Shown in pieces: positions 28,056-34,621 of a stretch of DNA of 64,000 bases. This DNA comes from Streptomyces sp. HUAS 15-9 (GTDB taxonomy: Bacteria > Actinomycetota > Actinomycetes > Streptomycetales > Streptomycetaceae). The translations under genes were made by a program, and so were the position numbers. Under the pieces are notes generated by a model. The model ran no database searches. It was not told the DNA's origin and saw only the letters and a program-made list of their open reading frames with translations. The first letter of the stretch is position 1; every line of letters starts with the position of its first letter. The DNA lies in assembly GCF_025642155.1 (NCBI RefSeq), contig NZ_CP106798.1, positions 4,712,001 to 4,776,000 of the forward strand, given 5' to 3'.

Positions 28056-28889
28056 TCAGGCGACCGAGCTCCGGCGTCGGCTGGCGTACCAGACGAGGCC
28101 CGCGGTGGCGGCCGCGGCACCTATGGCGGCCGCCGCGACCAGGGCCGGCCGCGGCGGTACGGAGAGCACGGGCAGCCGCTGCTTGAGCCGGACAGGCCGG
28201 TGGAAGTCCAGAATCGGCCACCCGCGCGAGAGCGCCTCACGGCGCAGGGCCCGGTCCGGGTTGACCGCATGAGGATGCCCGACCGTCCTGAGCATCGGCA
28301 GATCGGTCGCCGAGTCGCTGTAGGCGTAGCAGCGCTCGAGGTCGTAGCCCTCGGACTCGGCGAGCTCCTTGACCGCCTCGGCCTTCGTCGGGCCGTACGC
28401 GTAGTACTCCACTTCTCCCGTGAAGCAGCCGTCGTCGCCCACGACCATGCGGGTGGCCACCACCCGGTCGGCGCCGAGCAGCTCGCCGATCGGCTCGACC
28501 ACCTCGGCGCCCGACGTGGACACGATCACGACGTCGCGGCCGGCCCGGTGGTGCTCCTCGATGAGGGAGGCGGCCTCGTCGTAGATGATCGGGTCGATCA
28601 GGTCGTGCAGAGTCTCGGCGACGATTTCCTTCACCTGCTGGACGTTCCAGCCGCGGCACAGCGCGGACAGGTACTCGCGGGTGCGCTCCATCTGATCGTG
28701 GTCCATACCGCCGACCAGGAAGACGAACTGGGCATAGGCGGTACGCAAGGCGGCCCTGCGGTTGATCAGTCCGCCTTGGTAGAACGACTTGCTGAACGTG
28801 AGCGTGCTCGACTTCGCAATGACCGTCTTGTCCAGGTCAAAGAAGGCCGCTGTGCGGGGCAAGGAGTGGTTTTCCACGACCCAGAGCAT
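28056..28889 (-). CDS. HAD-IB family phosphatase with C-terminal membrane anchor
   Basis: A 277-residue HAD hydrolase of the SerB-like IB class. Motif I is FFDLDKTVIAKSST (nucleophile Asp), motif II is VSTSGAEVVEPI, and motif III/IV is CYAYSDSATDLPML. A hydrophobic helix near residues 247-267, followed by ASRRR, anchors it to the membrane. The S. coelicolor counterpart is annotated as a morphological-differentiation-associated protein and the mycobacterial one is Rv3661. The substrate is unknown but may be a phospholipid or phosphoserine-type compound. The ATG at 28889 is used; a GTG four codons on is the alternative. Confidence 0.87.
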   Translation of the reverse strand: MLWVVENHSLPRTAAFFDLDKTVIAKSSTLTFSKSFYQGGLINRRAALRTAYAQFVFLVGGMDHDQMERTREYLSALCRGWNVQQVKEIVAETLHDLIDPIIYDEAASLIEEHHRAGRDVVIVSTSGAEVVEPIGELLGADRVVATRMVVGDDGCFTGEVEYYAYGPTKAEAVKELAESEGYDLERCYAYSDSATDLPMLRTVGHPHAVNPDRALRREALSRGWPILDFHRPVRLKQRLPVLSVPPRPALVAAAAIGAAAATAGLVWYASRRRSSVA

Positions 28890-28959
28890 AGGCGCCCACC
28901 ATTCGGCGTAGTGTGGGGCGCGTGGGTTTGCCTGAGAGGGCTCTCGGGTACACCATGGA

Positions 28960-29065
28960 AGTCACGGATCGTTCGCGACCGTGCTAACCCGGCCCGACTC
29001 CTCCCCCCCCGAGTCGGCCGTGGGGACGACCCCCGCTCTCCCCCCCGGCGGGGGTCGTCGCATGT
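28960..29065 (+). ncRNA. 6C: 6C small RNA (two hairpins with poly-C loops)
   Basis: Two consecutive stem-loops carry runs of cytosine in the loops. Hairpin 1 has the stem CCGACTC/GAGTCGG (28994-29000 with 29011-29017) and eight Cs. Hairpin 2 has a perfect 12-bp stem (29025-29036 with 29048-29059) and seven Cs. This is the defining shape of the actinobacterial 6C RNA, called B11 in M. tuberculosis, where it also lies between the HAD-phosphatase and ssd genes. The C-rich loops pair with G-rich mRNA leaders in that species. The ends are estimates. A possible promoter is a TTTGCC-like -35 at 28927-28932 and TACACC at 28949-28954. Confidence 0.85.
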
Positions 29066-29246
29066 CCGGGTGGGTTTTCCCGTTCTCCAGGCGGTCGCGA
29101 GACCGCGCCGGGGCGGCTTCGGCCGTCCCTCAAGGCTGCGCATGATCCGTCACTGAGGGTAGTTGTGACGCTGCTCTGCGGAAGTCGCACAGGGAACCGT
29201 GCAGGGGTCACCGGTATGGGTGACTGCGATATTCACAGCCGCTGAG

Positions 29247-29255
29247 TTGTCCACA
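29247..29255 (+). promoter_or_regulatory. DnaA-box-like sequence TTGTCCACA upstream of ssd/tad operon
   Basis: A perfect match to the Streptomyces DnaA box consensus, in the leader/promoter region of the Ssd-Tad operon. A weaker gatccaca follows at about 29270. A single site does not make an origin, so a regulatory role or chance is possible. Confidence 0.5.
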
Positions 29256-29472
29256 GTTTTCGACCAAGATCCACACGATTTCCGGGATCGCTGCACTGTG
29301 ATTCCAACGCGCAACGCTCGCGGCGAGTTCATGGCCGGTTCCGTTTGTCGGGGCGCGTATGGCCGGTTCGTATCGGCCGTTCATATGGAGGCCGGATGCC
29401 GGTTCTTCACACGTCCGGGAATCGCGTGGCCGCAGAGGGCTGCGCGGGACATGCAGCGAAGGGGGAGCACAC

Positions 29473-30579
29473 GTGGCCGGAACCGTCACCCACGATCCGC
29501 CGCCCGACACCGGGGGGCGCCCGGGGCGGCCGCTGATCGTCACCGAGGACGCCGGGCTTCTCGACGATCTGCTGCGCCTGTGCGCGGCGGCCGGCGCGAC
29601 ACCGGAAGTCCATCACGGGGTACCGGAACCCAGAGGCACCTGGGAGGCGGCGCCGCTCGTCCTGGTCGGCGACGACGCGGCGCGGCGCGTGCGCGGGGCC
29701 GCGCGCCGACGAGGAGTGGTCCTGGTGGGCCGCGACCAGGACGACCCGGGGGTCTGGAAACGTGCCGTCGAGATCGGCGCGGACCACGTCCTGATGCTCC
29801 CCGACGGCGAGCAGTGGCTGGTCGACCGCATCGCCGACGTCGCCGAGGGCGTCGGCCGCCCGGCCCTCACCGTGGGCGTCATCGGGGGCCGCGGCGGGGC
29901 CGGTGCCTCCACGCTCGCCTGCGCGCTCGCCGTCACCTCGGCGCGCGAGGGACTGCGCACCCTGCTCGTGGACGCGGATCCGCTGGGCGGCGGACTCGAT
30001 GTACTCCTCGGCGGAGAGACGGCCGAGGGACTGCGCTGGCCCGCCTTCGCCGCCTCGCGCGGCCGGGTCGGCGGCGGCGCCCTGGAGGAGTCACTGCCCC
30101 GGCTCCACGCGCTGAGGGTGCTCAGCTGGGACCGAGGCGACTGCGTCGCCATCCCGCCCCCGGCGGTGCGGGCGGTCCTCGCGGCCGCCCGGCGGCGTGG
30201 CGGCACGGTGGTCGTCGATCTGCCGAGGCGCCTGGACGACGGGGTCGCCGAGGCGCTCGCCCAGCTCGACCTCGCGCTCCTCGTCGTCCCCGCCGAACTG
30301 CGCGCCGTCGCGGCGGCCGGACGGGTGGCGTCCGCCGTCGGCATGGTCCTGCGCGACCTGCGGGTGGCGGTACGCGGGCCGTACGCACCGGGTCTGGACG
30401 ACCGCGAGGTGGCCAGACTGCTCGGGCTGCCGCTGGCCGGAGAGGTGCCCGTCGAATCGGGACTGCTGCGGCCGTACGAGACCGGGAAACCACCCGGAGC
30501 CTCCGGCCGCGGGCCGCTGGCGCGGTTCTGCAAGGGCTTTTGGGAACGGACGCTGGTGGAGGCGGGTGGTGTCGCATGA
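29473..30579 (+). CDS. ssd: Ssd-like septum-site/pilus ATPase (CpaE/MinD family)
   Basis: A 368-residue protein. The N-terminal 130 residues resemble a receiver-like CpaE domain (LIVTEDAGLLDDLLRLCAAAG), followed by a MinD/ParA-type ATPase with an altered Walker A, GGRGGAGASTLAC, in which Lys is replaced by Ala/Ser, and the A' motif LLVDADPLGGGLD. In Mycobacterium (Rv3660c) it was described as a septum-site determining protein that affects division. Its place at the head of a Tad operon suggests it locates the pilus machine, as CpaE does. The GTG at 29473 follows GGGGGAG. The stop overlaps tadA by ATGA. Confidence 0.87.
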   Translation: MAGTVTHDPPPDTGGRPGRPLIVTEDAGLLDDLLRLCAAAGATPEVHHGVPEPRGTWEAAPLVLVGDDAARRVRGAARRRGVVLVGRDQDDPGVWKRAVEIGADHVLMLPDGEQWLVDRIADVAEGVGRPALTVGVIGGRGGAGASTLACALAVTSAREGLRTLLVDADPLGGGLDVLLGGETAEGLRWPAFAASRGRVGGGALEESLPRLHALRVLSWDRGDCVAIPPPAVRAVLAAARRRGGTVVVDLPRRLDDGVAEALAQLDLALLVVPAELRAVAAAGRVASAVGMVLRDLRVAVRGPYAPGLDDREVARLLGLPLAGEVPVESGLLRPYETGKPPGASGRGPLARFCKGFWERTLVEAGGVA

Positions 30580-31802
30580 GGACGCTTCCCGGACCCGGCC
30601 TCGATCCGGTGGACGGCCCGGAACTGCTCGACGGCGTACGGCGGTGGCTGGCCGAGAGCGGCGCCGAACCGACACCCGCGCGCGTGGCCCAGGCACTGCG
30701 CGAACAGGGTCGGGTGCTCGGCGACGCCGAAGTCCTCGGTGCTGCCGCCCGATTGCGGTCCGAACTGGTCGGCAGCGGGCCACTGGAGCCGCTGCTCGCC
30801 GACCCCTCCGTCACCGACGTCCTGGTGTCGGCCCCGGACCGGGTGTGGGTGGACCGCGGCGGCGGCCTCGCGCTGACCCCGGTCACCTTCCCCGACGCGG
30901 CGGCGGTACGACGCCTCGCACAGCGCCTGGCCGCGGTGGCCGGACGCCGGCTGGACGACGCGCGCCCCTGGGCGGACGCCAGGCTGCCCGACGGAACCCG
31001 ACTGCACGCGGTGCTGCCCCCGGTGGCCGTCGGCTGCACCTGCCTGTCCCTGCGGGTCGTACGGCCGCGGGCGTTCACGCTCGACGAACTGGTGACGGCG
31101 GGCACGGTGCCGCCCGGCGGGGACCGCGTCCTCGGCGCGCTGCTGCGGGCACGGCTGTCCTTTTTGATCAGCGGCGGCACAGGCAGCGGCAAGACGACCC
31201 TGCTCAGCGCGCTGCTCGGACTCGTCGGACCCGGCGAACGCATCGTGCTCGCCGAGGACTCGGCGGAGCTGCGGCCGGATCACCCGCACGTCGTGCGGCT
31301 GGAGGCCAGACCCGCCAACCAGGAGGGCGCGGGCCTGGTCACCCTTGAGGACCTGGTGCGGCAGGCACTGCGGATGCGCCCCGACCGGCTGGTCGTGGGG
31401 GAGGTGCGCGGAGCCGAGGTCGTCCATCTCCTGGCCGCGCTCAACACCGGCCACGAAGGCTGCGGCACGGTGCACGCCAACGCCGCAGCGGATGTGCCGG
31501 CCCGCCTGGAGGCCCTCGGTACGGCCGCCGGGCTCGACCGGGCAGCCCTGCACAGCCAGTTGGCGGCCGCGTTGTCGGTGGTGCTGCACCTGGTGCGGGA
31601 CCGGACCGGCCGGCGGCGGATCGCCGAGGTGCATGTGCTGGAGCGGGATCCCACGGGCCTGGTGCGGACGGTACCGGCGCTGCGCTGGGGCACCCGGGCG
31701 TTCGAGCGGGAGCGGGGCTGGGAGCGCCTGCGGGGGCTGCTGGGTGACGACGGCGACGGCGGCCGGGCCGACGACCAGGTCGATGGACGGGTCGGCGGCT
31801 AG
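30576..31802 (+). CDS. tadA: Tad pilus assembly ATPase TadA
   Basis: A 408-residue type II/IV secretion ATPase. It has an N-terminal domain (residues 1-100), the CpaF-like PLLADPSVTDVLVSAPDRVWV, Walker A ISGGTGSGKTTLL, an Asp box (AEDSAELRP), Walker B MRPDRLVVGEVRG and the His box GHEGCGTVHANAA. It powers assembly of Flp-type fibres. The C-terminal tail is Asp/Gly-rich and low in complexity. It is translationally coupled to ssd. The next gene, tadB, begins about 75 bp beyond the stop. Confidence 0.92.
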   Translation: MRTLPGPGLDPVDGPELLDGVRRWLAESGAEPTPARVAQALREQGRVLGDAEVLGAAARLRSELVGSGPLEPLLADPSVTDVLVSAPDRVWVDRGGGLALTPVTFPDAAAVRRLAQRLAAVAGRRLDDARPWADARLPDGTRLHAVLPPVAVGCTCLSLRVVRPRAFTLDELVTAGTVPPGGDRVLGALLRARLSFLISGGTGSGKTTLLSALLGLVGPGERIVLAEDSAELRPDHPHVVRLEARPANQEGAGLVTLEDLVRQALRMRPDRLVVGEVRGAEVVHLLAALNTGHEGCGTVHANAAADVPARLEALGTAAGLDRAALHSQLAAALSVVLHLVRDRTGRRRIAEVHVLERDPTGLVRTVPALRWGTRAFERERGWERLRGLLGDDGDGGRADDQVDGRVGG

Positions 31803-31878
31803 GGAAGCGGCGGACGGGTCGGCGGCTGGGGAAGCGACGGAAGTGGTGGATGCGATGGGTGAGATGGGTGAGATGTCG

Positions 31879-32724
31879 ATGAGTGCCGCCGTGGCGTGCG
31901 CCGGTGCGGCCGTCTGGCTGATGGGCGGACGGCACCGGGAAGCCCGGCGGGCACGGCTGCTGCTCGCCGGTGGCGGGTCGGTGGGGACCGGACCGCCCCC
32001 GTGGGAGCAGGCCATGAGTGAACTGCGGCGGCTGCGCGGTCGGTTACGGGGCGAGTGGTGGTCACTGGCCGCGGGGCTGGTGCTGGCGCTGCTGGGCACC
32101 TCGGTGATTCCGGTCGCCGCGGGGGCGGCCGGGGTGCCCGTGCTGCGGCGGCTGCGGCTGGCCAGGGAGGCGAGGCGGGCCCGGGAGCGGCGCGGGGACG
32201 AGGTGATCGCGCTGTGCGGGGCGCTCGCCGGGGAGGTGCGTGCCGGGCGGCAGCCGGGGGAAGCACTGTTGCGGGCCGAGCGGGACTCCGGCGGGCTCGC
32301 GGACGCACAGGCGGCGGTGCTCGCGGCAGCACGGTTCGGCGGGGACGTACCGGGTGCCCTCGCCGTGGCGGCCCGGCAGCCGGGCGCCGAGGGGCTGTTG
32401 GGGCTCGCGGCGTGCTGGCGGGTGGCGGTGGACCAGGGCGCCGGGCTCGCGGCCGGCCTCGATCGGCTCGACGGGGCCCTGCGCGCCGAGCGGGACCAGC
32501 GCGCCGACCTGCGAGCCCAGTTGGCGGGCGCCCGGGCTACGACGGTGATGCTCGCGGCACTGCCCGTACTGGGCCTGCTCCTCGGTACGGCCATGGGCGC
32601 CGACCCACTGCGCGTGCTGCTGCACACCGGGGCGGGCCTGGGCTGCCTGGTGGTCGGCGGGGTGCTCGAGGCCGTCGGCCTGTGGTGGGCGGCGCGGATC
32701 GTGCGGGGAGCGGAGGCGGTATGA
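31879..32724 (+). CDS. tadB: TadB-like membrane protein of the Tad system
   Basis: A 281-residue membrane protein with hydrophobic stretches near both ends (LAAGLVLALLGTSVIPVAAG and the final TTVMLAALPVLGLLLGTAMG region). A charged cytosolic middle carries the type II secretion F-domain features CGALAGEVRAGRQPGEAL and GLAACWRVAVDQGAGLAAGLDRL. It forms the inner-membrane platform for TadA. Four in-frame ATGs lie close together (31855, 31864, 31873, 31879). The last has GGGTGAG six bases upstream and is chosen. Its stop overlaps tadC (ATGA). Confidence 0.85.
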   Translation: MSAAVACAGAAVWLMGGRHREARRARLLLAGGGSVGTGPPPWEQAMSELRRLRGRLRGEWWSLAAGLVLALLGTSVIPVAAGAAGVPVLRRLRLAREARRARERRGDEVIALCGALAGEVRAGRQPGEALLRAERDSGGLADAQAAVLAAARFGGDVPGALAVAARQPGAEGLLGLAACWRVAVDQGAGLAAGLDRLDGALRAERDQRADLRAQLAGARATTVMLAALPVLGLLLGTAMGADPLRVLLHTGAGLGCLVVGGVLEAVGLWWAARIVRGAEAV

Positions 32725-33506
32725 GCGCGCAGCTTGTCCACAGCCTGGGGACGGTCGTGGTCGCGGTGCTGCTCCTCGGCTGGCCGGTACGGCGGTTCGC
32801 GGCGGCACGGCGCGGGCGCCGGGTGCGGCGACGGCTGGCCGGGCTGGTGGCTTCGAAGGCGCCGGACACCGGGACGCCCTTCGAGGCGCGGGACGTCGTA
32901 CGGCGGTGGCTGCCCGTGGCCGGGGTGGTGGGCGCCGGGTGGGTGCTGGTCGGCGGGCCGGCCGGGACGGCGGTGGGGCTGGGAGCCGCCGTGGGGCTGT
33001 GGCGTTGGCGGCACCGGCAGGAGGAGGCGGGCCGGGCGGAGGAGTTCGATGCCGCTCGGGCCGCGCGCCCACTCCCGCTCGCCGCGGACCTTCTGGCGGC
33101 CTGCATCGCGGCTGGTGCCGGTCCGGTGATCGCCGCCCAGGCCGTCGGAGACGCACTCGCGGGGCCCGTCGGACAAGGGCTGGCGAGGGGCGCCGCGGAG
33201 ATACGGCTCGGCGGTGAACCGGCGGACGCCTGGCGATGGCTGGCGTCGCTGCCGGGTGCCGGTGCCCTGGCCCGGCTCCTGGAGCGCGCCGATGAATCGG
33301 GGCTGCCAGCGGCCGGTCCCGTCGCACGGCTCGCCGCGGACGCCCGCGCTGACTGGGCACGCACGGCGACGGCACGGGCCCGCCGGGCGGCCGTCATGGT
33401 CACCGCGCCGGTCGGGCTGTGCTTCCTGCCCGCCTTCATCGCGGTCGGTGTGCTGCCCGTGGTGATCGGGCTGGCGGGCGGAGTGGTGGGAGGGGGTGGT
33501 CGATGA
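32721..33506 (+). CDS. tadC: TadC-like membrane protein of the Tad system
   Basis: A 261-residue partner of TadB. Transmembrane segments lie at about 8-22, 66-95 and the last 30 residues, with a type II secretion F domain in between (PLAADLLAACIAAGAGPVIAAQ, ARLLERADESGLPAAGPVARLA). It completes the platform. It starts in the tadB stop and carries a TTGTCCACA word in its fourth to seventh codons, a chance DnaA-box match. Confidence 0.85.
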   Translation: MSAQLVHSLGTVVVAVLLLGWPVRRFAAARRGRRVRRRLAGLVASKAPDTGTPFEARDVVRRWLPVAGVVGAGWVLVGGPAGTAVGLGAAVGLWRWRHRQEEAGRAEEFDAARAARPLPLAADLLAACIAAGAGPVIAAQAVGDALAGPVGQGLARGAAEIRLGGEPADAWRWLASLPGAGALARLLERADESGLPAAGPVARLAADARADWARTATARARRAAVMVTAPVGLCFLPAFIAVGVLPVVIGLAGGVVGGGGR

Positions 33507-33562
33507 GCGGGCCGATAGACGAAACCACATGGTCAACCGAGCTGCAGTGCAAAGGAGTTCAG

Positions 33563-33763
33563 ATGAGCGAGAAGGTCAGGAAGATGCGGGCGTGGTGGCA
33601 GGCGCGGCGGTGCCGGGACGCGGGCATGGTCACGTCCGAGTACGCGATGGGGATCGTCGCGGCGGTCGGGTTCGCCCTGCTGCTCTACGAGGTCGTGACG
33701 AGCGGGCAGGTCAGGGCGGAGCTGCAGGCGATCGTGAAGCGAGCCCTCAGTGCCCGGATGTGA
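33563..33763 (+). CDS. Flp-type pilin (DUF4244)
   Basis: A 66-residue DUF4244 protein: a basic leader, then GMVTSEYAMGIVAAVGFALLLYEVV, which has the Glu-Tyr (SEYA) motif after the expected prepilin cleavage point and a single hydrophobic helix, then a short amphipathic tail. This is the major-pilin design of actinobacterial Tad loci (Rv3656c in Mycobacterium). AAAGGAG lies just upstream of the ATG at 33563. No prepilin peptidase gene is seen nearby. Confidence 0.88.
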   Translation: MSEKVRKMRAWWQARRCRDAGMVTSEYAMGIVAAVGFALLLYEVVTSGQVRAELQAIVKRALSARM

Positions 33764-34148
33764 GCGAGGGGAGCGCGGGGACGCGGGGTTCGTGACCGCG
33801 GAGGCGGCCGTGGTGCTGCCCGTGCTGGCGGCGTTCACGATGGCGCTGGTCTGCGGGATGCTCGTGGTGGCGGCGCAGATCCAGTGCGTGGACGCGGCAC
33901 GCACGGGCGCCCGGGCGGCCGCCCGCCAGGATCCGGCCGACGCGGTCGTGGCGGTCACCCGTGAGGCGGCACCGCACGGCGCGAAGGTCACGGTGGCCCG
34001 GGAGGGAGACCATGTCCGGGTGACGGTCGTGGCCGATCCGCCGCTGCTGCCCGGCCTGCCCTTCGAAGTACGGGAGGAGGCCGTGGCCTCGGCGGAGGAC
34101 TCGGTGACCGCGGGGCCGACGGGCGGCGGGGCGGAGGCCCGGCGATGA
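33750..34148 (+). CDS. TadE-like pseudopilin
   Basis: A 132-residue protein with a short basic leader, the TadE motif DAGFVTAEAAVVLPVLAAF (Glu at the processed N-terminus) and one transmembrane helix, then a beta-rich outside domain (VTVAREGDHVRVTVV). It is a minor pseudopilin of the Tad fibre. The GTG at 33750 lies inside the 3' end of the pilin gene (14-bp overlap). The stop overlaps the next gene by ATGA. Confidence 0.84.
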   Translation: MPGCERGERGDAGFVTAEAAVVLPVLAAFTMALVCGMLVVAAQIQCVDAARTGARAAARQDPADAVVAVTREAAPHGAKVTVAREGDHVRVTVVADPPLLPGLPFEVREEAVASAEDSVTAGPTGGGAEARR

Positions 34149-34621
34149 GTCGCCGCCCGGGGAGAAGGGCCTCGTGCCGCTTCTCGGACCGAGGGTCTGC
34201 CACCGTCTGGAGCGTCGGTGCGGTCGCCGTCCTGTGCGTCGTGTTCGGCGTGGTGCTCGCCCTGGGGCATGCCGTGGTGGCCCGGCACCGTGCGGCGGGC
34301 GGTGCGGATCTCGCGGCGCTCGCGGCGGCGGACCACTGGGCCGAGGGCACCACGGCGGCCTGCGCTCGCGCCGAGCGGGTGGCGGGGGCGCAGGGCACCC
34401 GGCTGGTGCGCTGCGCCGTCGTGGGCGACACGTCGGACGTGACGGCGTCCTTTGGACAGGGGCCGTTCACGGCGGAGGTCAGATCGCGGGCGGGACCTGC
34501 GGGACCGGCCCCTGCCCAGCCCCCTCCTCCTGCTCCGCCCCCTCCTCCCGCTTCCGCTCCGGCCCTTGCGCCGGCTCCTGCTCGGCCTTCTCCTCCGGCG
34601 CCCCGCGCAACAGCACCGTGA
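34145..34621 (+). CDS. TadG/Rv3654c-like pseudopilin with Pro/Ala-rich tail
   Basis: A 158-residue protein. An Arg-rich leader and DRGSATVWSVGAVAVLCVVFG form the TadE/G-like N-terminal helix, then GGADLAALAAADHWA matches the Rv3654c family (helicase/secretion-neighbourhood TadE-like protein). The last 45 residues are almost only Pro, Ala and Ser. This tail overlaps the 3' end of the convergent helicase gene by 143 bp, so the two mRNAs are antisense there. It is the last gene of the Tad operon. Confidence 0.82.
   Translation: MSRRPGRRASCRFSDRGSATVWSVGAVAVLCVVFGVVLALGHAVVARHRAAGGADLAALAAADHWAEGTTAACARAERVAGAQGTRLVRCAVVGDTSDVTASFGQGPFTAEVRSRAGPAGPAPAQPPPPAPPPPPASAPALAPAPARPSPPAPRATAP

Noticed and set aside
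29247..29255. Replication origin
   Set aside because: Only isolated DnaA-box matches, no cluster and no dnaA/dnaN neighbours.
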